This document shows positions 45,532 to 55,811 of a stretch of 64,000 bases of DNA, piece by piece. The first letter of the stretch is position 1, and each line of letters starts with the position of its first letter. A program made the translations under genes and the position numbers. Source of the stretch: Mycoplasmopsis fermentans PG18 (GTDB lineage: Bacteria > Bacillota_I > Bacilli_A > Mycoplasmatales > Metamycoplasmataceae); contig NC_021002.1 of NCBI RefSeq assembly GCF_000209735.1, positions 890,821 to 954,820 on the forward strand, given 5' to 3'. A model generated the notes under the pieces. It did no database searches and was not told the origin of the DNA. It was given only the letters and a program-made list of their open reading frames with translations.

Positions 45532-47556
45532 TTATTTCTCAACTTTTTGAGCTTGTTTTACTTTTCTTTTTAAGTAAACTCCATTACCAATTGGAATACC
45601 TTTTCATCTTCCTAATTCGCTTGGATCAACTTTTTTTCTTAATGCTCCTAAAATAAATGCGCCAGCAAAAGCACCTACAACAAGAGCTAATAAATATCAA
45701 TATCATCCTTGTGCAACAACGAATACAAAGATTCCGCCATGAGGAGCAGGAATTGAGCATCCTAATCCAGCTGCCATTCCACCAGCTAATGTACTTGCAA
45801 AAATTGATGAACCAATAACTCTCAAGGGATCACTAGCTGCATAAGGAATTGTACCTTCAGTAATAAATGCCATGCCCATTAAGTAGTTAACTTTTGAATC
45901 TTTTCTTTCTTTAGCAGTAAATTTTTGAGGGAATAAGTCAGCTGCAATAGCGATTACAAGAGGAGGAACCATACCACCAATCATAACAGCTGCCATAATT
46001 CATGGTTGATTGATTCCATCAGGATCTACTGAAGCAACACCAATAGTATATGCAACTTTGTTAACTGGACCACCCATATCAACTGCCATCATACCAGCAA
46101 GTAAATCTCCCATTCCAATTTTAAAGCCAATTGAAATTGTGTTATTTTTAACAACATAGTTTAAACCTTGTTGAATGTAGTAATTTAAATATGAAAGTGG
46201 TGTATTAATTACAAAGAACATAATAACAGCAATAAGTAAGATACCAAATACTGGATAAATTAACATTGGTTTAAGTCCATCTAACGATTTAGGTAATCAT
46301 TTGAAGCATCATTTTAATCCTAATACTAAGAATCCGGCAATGAAACCACCAATTAAGGCTCCTAAGAAGCCTGCATTAGAACCAGTCTCATAAACCGCAA
46401 ACTGTGTACTAGATGCCATGGCTCCAGCTACCATACCGACTGCTAAGCCTGGTCTTCCTGCAATTGAATGTGCAATAAAACCAGCAAACACTGACATCAT
46501 AAAGCCAAAAGCAAATCCACCAGCATTTTTAAAGAATTTTGAAAATGGAGTATATTGTCCAAAATCTTTTCCTACTGCTTCTTTTCCTAAAAAAGAGTCA
46601 AATAAGAAGGCTAGAGCAATTAGAATACCGCCACCAATAACAAATGGAAGCATATGGCTTACACCGTTCATTAAATTCTTATATATTTGTTTTCCAAAAC
46701 TTAATTTTTCTTGATTTGTATTTTCATTTGAAGAAGAATCTGATTTATATACAGCTACTTTTTCATCTATTATTTCTTGTATTAATTCTTTGGGTTGTTT
46801 AATTCCTTTTGTTACAGTTGTTTGAAGCAATCTTTTACCATTGAATCTTGTGATTTCAATATTTGTATCGGCAGCAACAATGACACCATAAGCTTTTTGA
46901 ATATCTTCATTTGTCAAAACATTTTTAGCTCCACCTTAACCTTGAGTTTCAACTTTGATTTGATAACCCATTTCCTTAGCTGCATTTTCTAAAGATTCTT
47001 GAGCCATGTATGTATGAGCAATACCAGTTGGACAAGCTGTAACAGCTACTATAAATTTTTCACCATTATTAGTTTGTTCAAATTCATTCTGATCAACTTC
47101 TTGTTCTTTTGTTTCAATTAATTTTAGAAATTCTTTGTTGCTTTTAGCATTAATTAATTTTTCAATAAATACTTTATCAACTAACATTTTGCTCAATTTA
47201 GCCAAAACTTCTAAGTGTAAGTTTTCACTATCTGTTGTTTCTGGAGCTGCAATTAGAAATAGCAATTTAACAGGTTTATTATCTAAAGATTGATAATCAA
47301 CTCCGTCTTTTAAAACAAGTGCACTTAAGTGAGGTTTCTTAACGAAAGATCCGCGTCCATGAGGCAATGCTAATTCATCGCCCAATCCAGTTGTTGTTTG
47401 TTTTTCTCTTTCCAAAACCGCTGTCAAATAGGCGTTTTTGTCAATTATAATGTTATCACCCATCAAATTAACTGCTAATTCAATGGCTTCTAATTTATCT
47501 TTTGCTTTTGCATTAATATCAATATTTTTTAGAGTTAGAAGTTCTTTTATTTTCAC
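45532..47556 (-). pseudogene. fruA: Fructose-specific PTS enzyme IIABC, interrupted by an in-frame TAA
   Basis: One reading frame of 675 codons covers IIA ([20 protein letters not shown], with the phosphorylated His), IIB ([20 protein letters not shown], active Cys) and IIC (PFVIGGGILIALAFL, AIPAPHGGIF-like end). The frame is broken once: ETQG-TAA-GGAKNVLTNEDI, where relatives have ETQGS. A TCA to TAA change would explain it. The break splits IIB, 26 residues after its Cys motif. The product may be two polypeptides (206 residues; and about 460 from a TTG or later start) or the gene may be dead. The start overlaps the fruK stop by four bases. Confidence 0.85.
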
Positions 47557-48467
47557 TTTTGACCCCTTTCAAGTAATTCTAATATTGCACTTTTATTAGC
47601 TATTTCTTTATCAAAAGCAGTTGCTGCTCCACAAGCTATTGAGAATTCTAAAGCTTGTTTATAATCTTTATTTTTTAAATAATTATCAATAAATCCAGCA
47701 ATCATGCTATCTCCTGAACCAACTGTACTTACAACTTTTCCTTTATATGTAGCACTATAAAAGGTTTGATTATCTTCACTAAATAAATAAGCTCCTTCAG
47801 CGCCACAAGACACTAACACATTTCTGGCACCTAATTTTTTAAGTTTTTCAACATGACTTTTTATGTCTTCTTTAGTTTTAACTTTTTCATCAAATAATTC
47901 TTCAAGTTCTTCTAAATTAGGTTTAATCAAAAATGGTTTGTATTTTAATGTATTAAGTAGAAATTGTTTAGTTGAATCTACTATTATATAAATTCTTTTG
48001 TTTTTGAGTTTTTCTAAAATTAATTCATAAACATTTGTGTCAACATTTTTTGGAACATTGCCAGCCAAAATTAAAGTATCATTATCTTTAATATTAAAAG
48101 CAATCTTATCTAATAATTGTTTTAAATTTTGATCACTGATTTTAGGTCCATTAGCATTAATAGCTGTTTCTTTAGCTTTGCCATTTAGTTTTACATTAAT
48201 TCTTGAATTACCTTCAATATTACAAAAATCTGTTTTAACTTTTTTATCTTTTAAGTAATTAATAATATATTGACCAGTAAAACCACCGACAAAACCTAAA
48301 GCTACATTTTTAGTTCCTAAATTATTTAATAGTATTGAAACATTAATTCCTTTACCACCAACTGTATAATTTTCACTTTTGGAGCGATTAATATCTCCTA
48401 TATTTATTTTTCCCTCTAAAGACATTGTATAGTCAATAGCTGGTGAAAAAGTCACTGTGTAAATCAT
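47553..48467 (-). CDS. fruK: 1-phosphofructokinase
   Basis: 304 residues, PfkB/ribokinase fold. [40 protein letters not shown] (substrate loop), and [17 protein letters not shown] with the catalytic Asp are present. It phosphorylates the fructose 1-phosphate made by FruA to the 1,6-bisphosphate. GGAGGA precedes the ATG. It is intact even though fruA downstream is broken. The promoter lies in the 48468-48609 gap. Confidence 0.95.
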   Translation of the reverse strand: MIYTVTFSPAIDYTMSLEGKINIGDINRSKSENYTVGGKGINVSILLNNLGTKNVALGFVGGFTGQYIINYLKDKKVKTDFCNIEGNSRINVKLNGKAKETAINANGPKISDQNLKQLLDKIAFNIKDNDTLILAGNVPKNVDTNVYELILEKLKNKRIYIIVDSTKQFLLNTLKYKPFLIKPNLEELEELFDEKVKTKEDIKSHVEKLKKLGARNVLVSCGAEGAYLFSEDNQTFYSATYKGKVVSTVGSGDSMIAGFIDNYLKNKDYKQALEFSIACGAATAFDKEIANKSAILELLERGQK

Positions 48468-48500
48468 CTATCCTCCTCAATTTAATTCTATTTAAAAAAC

Positions 48501-48550
48501 TACAAAAAAGCACAGAAAAACACAAAAAGTTACAAAAAACAACAAAAAAT
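48501..48550 (-). promoter_or_regulatory. Five 10-bp repeats upstream of fruK, probable FruR operator
   Basis: Blocks of exactly ten bases, TACAAAAAAG, CACAGAAAAA, CACAAAAAGT, TACAAAAAAC and AACAAAAAAT, follow each other head to tail, one per helical turn, consensus NACAAAAANN. They lie 30-80 bases before the fruK ATG, over the place a -35 box would take. A TAGAAT (48486-48491, minus strand) is a possible -10. Confidence 0.6.
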
Positions 48551-48566
48551 AGGCATAAAAGCCTAT
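48543..48566 (-). terminator. Terminator between fruR and fruK
   Basis: Minus-strand stem ATAGGC / GCCTAT with loop TTTTAT and a T-run. It lies between the fruR stop and fruK, so fruR and fruKA are separate transcripts or attenuated. Confidence 0.7.
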
Positions 48567-48570
48567 AAAT

Positions 48571-48610
48571 TTGTAGAATTTTGTAGAATTTTCCACATTT
48601 TCTCACATTT
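48571..48610 (-). repeat. Second set of four 10-bp repeats
   Basis: TTGTAGAATT twice in a row, then TTCCACATTT and TCTCACATTT, again in exact 10-base steps, ending at the fruR stop codon. Together with the first set they flank the palindrome AGGCATAAAAGCCT. Confidence 0.55.
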
Positions 48611-49353
48611 TATACTTCTATGATATTCTCAAGATTTAGATCTTTTTTCTTGTAATTAGTTATCAATGTGATGTTTTTATTATTGGTTGCAAAAGTATAT
48701 TTAAATTCAGAATTTATTTTGGTTTTGTCTAACAAAATATAACTTTTTTTGCATTTTAAAATTGCTTCTTTTTTAAATAAACTTTCATTAATTTCAGGTG
48801 TTGTAAAACCTAGATTATTGCTATATCCATTTGCTCCAATAAATCCAATATCAAAATTAAAGTTTTTCAAATTATCTAAAGCTAATGATCCAACAACATT
48901 AAACGTATTACTTTTTAATAATCCACCTATTAAAATAGTTGTAACGTTTGAATGACTTTTTAATTCTGTAGCAACATTAATTGAATTCGTAACTATAGTT
49001 ACATTCTTGTTATTAATTAATTTAGCTAATTGATGAGTTGTTGTTCCTGAGTCAATAAAAATTAATAAGTTATCTTGTACAAATTCATTTGCTTTGGTAG
49101 CTAATTTGATTTTTGCATCTAATTCAATATTACTTCTTGATTCATATTCAACATCATTTGCTGAAGAATTATTATTTAATGAATAAGCTCCGCCATGAAC
49201 TCTTTTTAATAATTTTTGTTTATCTAATTCAGCAACATCTTCGCGTATTGAAGAAATGCTTGCTTGAGTTAATTTTGCAAGCTCTTTTAGTGAAGCAGCA
49301 CCTTTTGAATTTACTTCTTTTAAAATAACATCTAGTCTTTGTTCTTTAAGCAT
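48610..49353 (-). CDS. fruR: DeoR-family regulator of the fructose operon
   Basis: 247 residues. N-terminal winged helix: RLDVILKEVNSKGAASLKEL and SISSIREDVAELDKQKLLKR with the HGGA motif (VHGGAYSL). C-terminal DeoRC sensor: FIDSGTTTHQLAKLI (phosphosugar-binding), IVTNSINVATEL and DIGFIGANGYS. Such regulators usually sense fructose 1-phosphate and repress their own operon. AAAGGA precedes the ATG. The arrangement fruR-fruK-fruA is classic for Firmicutes. Confidence 0.92.
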   Translation of the reverse strand: MLKEQRLDVILKEVNSKGAASLKELAKLTQASISSIREDVAELDKQKLLKRVHGGAYSLNNNSSANDVEYESRSNIELDAKIKLATKANEFVQDNLLIFIDSGTTTHQLAKLINNKNVTIVTNSINVATELKSHSNVTTILIGGLLKSNTFNVVGSLALDNLKNFNFDIGFIGANGYSNNLGFTTPEINESLFKKEAILKCKKSYILLDKTKINSEFKYTFATNNKNITLITNYKKKDLNLENIIEV

Positions 49354-49443
49354 AATTTTCCTTTATTTATATTTTAATAAATATATTTAAAAAATAAAGT
49401 TTTTAACTTTTAAACTAATTATTAAACATTTCTTTTAATTTTA

Positions 49444-49576
49444 GGGACATAAGGATTAAATTATGTCCCATTTTAAAATCTACAATTTGGAACATAAGAA
49501 AAAAACATGTCCCTAAATTGTTTAAGGACATATCTATATTTTTATTCATTTTAGGACATAAAAAAATTTATGTCCT
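49444..49576. repeat. Cluster of GGGACATAA hairpins between aspS and fruR
   Basis: GGGACATAA / TTATGTCCC (49444-49469, same loop as one copy at 45.4 kb), a longer mismatched CAATTTGG.ACAT / ATGTCCCTAAATTG (49483-49520), a half-site at 49524-49532 and AGGACATAAA / TTTATGTCCT (49553-49576). Same family as 45371-45517. Confidence 0.8.
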
Positions 49577-49582
49577 TCTTTA

Positions 49583-51292
49583 TTATTTGTCTTCTTTTTT
49601 AATTTCTAAGAATAATTCATCTAATTGTTTTTTATCAACACTGCCTGGAGCTCCTGTAAAAACATCTTGGTTTTTAGCATTCTTAGGAAATGCAATAACA
49701 TCACGAATTGTTTTTTGACCTGTAATAATCATTGTCAATCTGTCAAGTCCTAAACCAATTCCACAGTGAGGAGGAATACCATAATCAAAAGCTTTTAAGA
49801 ATCAATCAAATCTTGATTGTTGTTCTTTTTCACTCATACCAATTAAATCAAACATTTTCTTTTGTGTTTTTTTATCAAATATTCTTGCTGAACCTGAACC
49901 TAATTCAAAACCATTTAAAACTAAGTCATATGAAAGCGCTCTAACATCCTTCATTTCAATTTTGTCTAATTCTTCTAGTGAATGCGCAAATCTAGTAAAA
50001 GGGTGATGGGCTGCTGCTCAAGTATTATTTTCTTCATCATATTCAAACATAGGTCAGTCTGTAATTCAAGAAAGATTTCATTCCTTTCTTGCATAATTAA
50101 ATCTTTCATTTAATTCAACTCTAACTGCACCTAAAGCTTGAGATGCGTGATCATAAGTATTAGCAACTATAAAGTAAGAACCATTTTTGTTTTTGTTATT
50201 TTTGACTAATTCTAAAGCTGCATCTTTAACTTTGTTTGCAAAGTTGGTGTGAACTATTTCACCATTTTCATAAACAAAGTAGAATAGAATATTTGCTTTA
50301 TTTTTCTTAGCAATTTCTTCTAAGTCTTTAAAGTCTTTTTTGGTAATTAAAGTATCTACAAAAAGCATTCTTTTACTTGGAGCATATTTAATGATATTAA
50401 AGTCTGTATTAAGGCAAAAGTCATTGATGTCAACTATTTTATAATCATATCTTAAGTCAGGCTTATCTGTTCCATAATCTCTTAAAGCATCAAAATATTT
50501 AACTCTTGGAAATGGAGTCTTGATTTTAATTCCTATTGATTTAAAAATGTGTTTGAATAATTTTTCAATGTATTTTTGAAAGTCTTCAACATTTAAGAAT
50601 GAAGTTTCAATATCTAATTGAGTAAATTCTGGTTGACGATCTTTTCTACTATCTTCATCTCTGAAACATCTTGCAAATTGATAATATTTTTCAAAACCTG
50701 AACACATTAAAAGTTGTTTAAATAATTGGGGGCTTTGAGGTAAAGCTCAAAATTCATCTCTATTTCTAGTAGGTACTAAAAAATCTCTAGCACCTTCAGG
50801 TGTACTTTTAGCAAGCATTGGAGTTTCAATATCAATAAAATCATTTTGGTGCATGAATTCTCTAACAGCAAACATAATTTTATCTTTAGTGATAATGTTT
50901 TGTTGCATTACTGGACGACGCAAATCTAAGAAACGATATTTCATTCTGGTTTCTTCTTTAACATCAATATCATCTCTAATTGCAAAAGGTAATTCTTCAT
51001 TTGCTTCAGAAAAAATTGTGTATTTATCAACTACTACTTCAATATCACCAGTAGCTAGATTAGGGTTCTTTTGTTTTCTTAAAACAACCTTCCCTATTAC
51101 TTCCATTGAACTTTCTTTTGTGACGTTTAAGTCTGTTTTAAAGACACATTGGGTAATTCCATAGCGGTCTCTTAAGTCAATAAAAGTCATTTCTCCAAAA
51201 CGCCTTTTATTAGCTACTCAACCATGTAAAGTTACTTTTTTACCTTTGTCTTTAGCACTTAATTCATTGTTCTTTATATATTTACTTTTCAT
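49583..51292 (-). CDS. aspS: Aspartyl-tRNA synthetase
   Basis: 569 residues with UGA Trp codons. OB-fold N-terminus ([20 protein letters not shown]), class II motif 2 ([20 protein letters not shown]) and motif 3 ([15 protein letters not shown]). The insert and the end QLDELFLEI are of the bacterial type. It follows hisS by three bases; hisS-aspS is a common operon. Confidence 0.96.
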
Positions 51293-51295
51293 TTT

Positions 51296-52609
51296 TTATT
51301 CCTCGTCTTCATCTTCTTCAGCTATTAAATCGCTTAGTAAATTATGTTCTGCTAAAAAGTCTAATAAGTCTGCATAACCATCTTCATTGTATTGGAACAT
51401 AATACGATCATTATCGCTTAAACTTTTAGCAACAAAGGTTTCACGACCTTGAATGTTGTCATCAAAAATCACAACATCAGCTTGTAATTTTTGAGCCTTA
51501 TCAAAGATTTTTTTGCTTTTAACTACTTCTTTAATAAATTCAATTTTGCTTCCATAATTTCTTAGCTCATTAGTTAATGAAAATAAAATGTCTAGATTTT
51601 TTTCACTGGTTGTGGCTACTAAAATGTTTATTTTTTCAGCATCATTATTGTCTTTGTTTTCATCATTAATAATGTCAGCTGCTCGATCTACTCCAAAACC
51701 AAAACCGCAAGCATATAATTGAGGTCCACCTAATTCTTTGATTAAGTTCGAATATCTTCCACCGCCAATTATTGTACTTTGACTTCCTGATTCTTTTGAA
51801 GTTGAAACAAATTCATAAACAACTTCATCATAATAATCAAGTCCTCTAACTAGAGAATAATCAACTTGATATTTGATGTTGTTGAAGTCTAAAATTGAAG
51901 TTAATTTATTAAAAAATTCAGTGCTGTTTTTGCTTAAGTATTTATTAATTTTAGGAGCTTTTTTAACAAAATCTTTTTGCCTTTCTTCTTTATCATCAAG
52001 AATTCTTAAAACATTATTTTCAAGTCTTTCAAGACTAATTGGATTTAATTGATCTTTATATTTAGCAAAATATTTTTTTAATTCTTCTTGATATCTAGTT
52101 CTGGTTTCTTCATCACCAATTGAATTAATTTTTAAAACACATTTAACATCAAGACATTGTAATAGTGAAGCTGCTGCAATAATTAATTCAGCATCATTAT
52201 ATGGATTAATAACTGTATCAACTATTTCCATCCCTGCTTGATTAAATTGTCTATAACGTCCTTTTTGTGGTTGTTCGTAACGAAACATTGGACCATAATA
52301 AGCAAACTTTGTATTTTTAAGTGTTGCATATCATTTGTTTTCAACTAAAGCTCTAACAAAACCTGCTGTTCCTTCTGGTCTTAGTGCAATATCACGATCA
52401 CCTTTGTCTTTAAATTCGTACATTTCTTTTTTAACTATATCGCTACTTGCAACTGAACGACGATAAAGAGTGGCTGATTCAATAATTGGAGTTTCAATTA
52501 AATGGAAATTATAATTTCTTGCATAATTAACAAATGCACTTCTAATTAATTCAATCACATTATTTTCTTGTGGACCAAAGTCTCTTGTTCCTTTAATTCG
52601 GTTAAACAT
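51296..52609 (-). CDS. hisS: Histidyl-tRNA synthetase
   Basis: 437 residues from the ATG at 52609, chosen because TAGGAGGC precedes it and it gives the family start MFNRIKGTRDFGP; the open frame runs further up. Motif 2 MFRYEQPQKGRYRQFNQAG, histidine motif LVRGLDYYDEVVYEF and motif 3 GFGFGVDRAADII are present. The C-terminal anticodon domain ends in an acidic run (AEEDEDEE). Confidence 0.96.
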
Positions 52610-52762
52610 TTTATGCCTCCTAAAATAAATACTCAATTTAATATTAAATATTATATATAAAAGTTAAATAAATGTTATGTTTTTAGATTTAATAAAGTTA
52701 ATATTTGCTTTTTTACTAGCTTTTAGTATCTTATTTTTACAATTTATGTACTTTTGATAAAA

Positions 52763-52768
52763 TATAAA
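52763..52768 (+). promoter_or_regulatory. -10 box of the permease gene (leaderless start)
   Basis: TATAAA ends six bases before the ATG at 52775 and there is no Shine-Dalgarno sequence, so transcription likely begins at or next to the start codon. Confidence 0.45.
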
Positions 52769-52774
52769 ATAACT

Positions 52775-54505
52775 ATGAAAAAGGCAAAAGATAATTTAAA
52801 TCAAAAAGTTAATAAAAGAAAGAAAATCAGCTTCTTTACTGCTATGCTAATAGTAATTAGTGGCAGCAATGGTGCTGGTATTTATTTTCGTAGCGAAAGC
52901 ATACTTAACAATTCACATCAGAGTTTAATTTTAGCTATCTTTTGTTGAATTTTTGGTGCTTTAGCAATTATTGCTATGGCTTTAGCTTTAGTTGAAATTA
53001 CTAGTGCTAAAAGTCATAATTTATCTTTAATAGGATGAAATCATACTTTTAATAATCGGCATGTATTTAATATGTCAAAAAACTTTATGACTTACTTATA
53101 TTTGCCACTTAGTTATTTTTTAATGCCTCTTTATGCTTTAATGTCCTTACAACAAGGAGTAGGAGCAATATTAAATCAAGAAGCGTTTGTGATTGGCACT
53201 AAATATGATTGAATGATTTGAACAGGAATTAGTTTATTGATTGTAATTTATTTTTCAATAGTACCAGCTCTTTATACTAAAGCAGGTGATATTCAAAATA
53301 AAATTATGTTAGCTGTTAAATTTTTGCCTTTATTCTTTATTATCATTATTGGTTTTGTTTTGGCTTTTAGTTCAAAAGGTGAAGTAAATCAAACTCATTG
53401 GAATTTACAAGATCAACACTTTGATGTTAGATTGGGAAGTTCAATTGCTTCTTATAAATCTTTAGGTGCGGGCTTTGGAGTATTTTTATCAGTATCAGCT
53501 ATCTTCTTTGTTTATGATGGTTTTTATATTTCAGCTGGTATCCAAAGCGAAATGAAAGAACCTCAAAAGACTCCTTTAGCATTATTATTTGGTTTATTGA
53601 TTACCACAATAATTTATCTTTTAATTGCCATTTCAATGAGTATTAATGGTGGTTCATTTATTAAAATGAAGGATTATTTAAGTAACTGATGAGGTTCAAA
53701 AGCTGGCAGAATTATCTTTGGTATTTTAAACATTTGTATAGCTATAGGAATCTTAGGAATCATTAACAATTTAGCAATGTGATTGCCTCGCTATATTGAA
53801 GATTTATTGGCTTTAGGTGAATTACCTTTTTGATATAAACTTAGATTTAAATTAAATAAAGAGAGACCTAAAATTGGTGTAATTTATAGTTTATTTCTTT
53901 GTATTCCTTTAATTATTTTGTTTTCAGTTTTTGGAGCATTATGTTATTTTTCAAATGAAAATTACAACATCTTTAATAGCTTAAATAGTGATAAAACTAT
54001 TAAATCAGATGCATTAAATAAGTTATATAACTTTACTGATTTAGTGGCTAACTGAACATCTTTAATTGTTTATACTTCAATTGCTACAGCAATACTTGGT
54101 GGCATTAAAAATAGAAAACATAATTTTGTAAAAGCACAAAAGAAAAAATACTTTTTAGTATCGGCTTACTTTATTGTTACAGTTACTTATTTATCTGTAA
54201 TAATCACAACAATCATTCCTTTTATTGATTTATTTTTATTGATAGGTTTTGACAGGGAATACTTTAAAACAGTCGAATTGGAAAAATTTGCAAAAGATAA
54301 TACTTACATAATTAGAAATGAAAATACATTCTTTAATCAACTGCTTAAAGGCAGGATTTTATGTGTAGTAACATTAATAATTTATTTACTTATTTCAATA
54401 TTTCCAAGTGTTTTTGAAAAGATATATTTCAAGAAAATGTTCAAATCATGAGATCTTTATTTAGCTTGGAAACAAGAAACACTTGAAAAAGGAATAGTTG
54501 TTTAA
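52775..54505 (+). CDS. APC-superfamily amino-acid permease
   Basis: 576 residues with UGA Trp codons. SFFTAMLIVISGSNGAGIYF is the APC first helix with the substrate-binding glycine run. About 12 hydrophobic segments follow; GIQSEMKEPQKTPLALLFGL is the typical loop after helix 6. There is a long hydrophilic stretch near residues 390-420 and a basic C-terminus. It probably imports amino acids for protein synthesis; specificity unknown. The ATG at 52775 was chosen over an upstream one at 52754 because the -10 box lies between them. Confidence 0.9.
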
Positions 54506-54544
54506 AAATAAAAAATATCACTTAATAGTGATACTAATAATTAG

Positions 54545-54566
54545 CTCTCATAATGAGAGTTTTATT
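54545..54566. terminator. Hairpin between permease and hsdS
   Basis: CTCTCA / TGAGAG with a short loop and TTTT on the plus strand, plus an earlier TATCACT / AGTGATA stem (54518-54535). Either can end the permease transcript; they also face the hsdS end. Confidence 0.6.
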
Positions 54567-55778
54567 TTATTTAAAATCTAATAATTGATCTCTGTAATAC
54601 TTAAATTGTTTACTTCTTAATTCTATTTCGGCAGGTAAACCTAAATTAATTTCTTGAGAGTATTCTGATAATTTGTCAAGAATTGAAACTATCTTGTTTT
54701 GGGTTTCTAAAGGAGGAATAGGTATATTTAATTCCAAAATATTTTTCATAAACGGATGCTTTATACTACCACCTCTAAAATTTTTTCTAATTAAATCAAG
54801 ATTTAAAAGAAAGTAATAATATAAAAATTTTGTTGCAACTTCATTTTTATTTAGAACTTGTCCAATTCTATTATCTCCCGTAACAAATTTACCTTTATGA
54901 TATTTTATATTTGCCTCTCCACCTCCGGGAATTAACAACACTTCACCTGAATATATATCTTTTTTATAATTTTTACTATTAATTTTTAAATTTTCTTCTT
55001 TGCCTGTGGTAATAATTTTTACATCGCCTTTAGGATCATTATAATTTTCTATTTCTTTATAAAATAAATATTTAAAATTAGATGTTTTACTTTGTTTAAA
55101 TTTTTCAACTTCTTGGAAGTTTTTATCTCAGAATGTTATTTCTCATAATTTTTTTAATTTGTACTGTTTGAAATTAAAAATTTTTGTTAAAGTGAAATCA
55201 AATTGCTTCCCTCTCGCTTCCAACTCCGCTTTCAGCTCCGCTTCTAGTATACGAAATCTCTCCAAGATTTCGACAATTTTTTCTTGAATTTTTAGAGGAA
55301 TTAAAGGAATTTTTAGTTTTTTCAAAATTTCTGAATTAAGGTTTGATATTGTCCCCGGTGAGGATTGTTGAAGAAAAAATGATTGTGAATAATTAGATAA
55401 AAATCAATAATATAAAAATTTTGAAGTTACATTTTTTTCAAAATTTGCTATTAATAACCAGCCATCATGAATACAACCTTTTATATCAGCAATCACTGGT
55501 TTTCCAAAAGACATTGAATTAGATAAAATTAAATCTCCTTTATCAACAACAACAGATTTTTTGCTACCTTTTTCGTTGATAAATTGTTTAGTCTTTTTTA
55601 AATAAATTTTTCCTTCTTCTATATCTCCAATTTTTATTCATGGATAACCTTCTTTAGACAAAAAAGAAGATATAGGTCTAGGAGAGGCACCTCTCCTAAT
55701 GCTTGATATTTCGCCCAATGTAACCCACTCATATCCATCTGGACAATACTTATCTAATAACTTTTGTAAATAACTCAT
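54567..55778 (-). CDS. hsdS: Type I restriction-modification specificity subunit HsdS
   Basis: 403 residues with UGA Trp codons. Two target-recognition domains in tandem: the first begins PDGYEWVTLGEISSIRRGAS and ends in IPLIPLKIQEKIVEILERF; the second ends in NIPIPPLETQNKIVSILDKL. Each is followed by a helical spacer (ELKAELEARGKQFDF; EIELRSKQFKYYRDQLLDF). The central spacer is coded by a 12-base tandem repeat (55215-55250). No hsdM or hsdR is in the window, so it is an orphan or a spare cassette for a remote hsd locus. GGAAG precedes the ATG. Confidence 0.93.
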
Positions 55779-55811
55779 TTTCTTCCTTTATTAAAAATAT
55801 ATTTTAAACTA

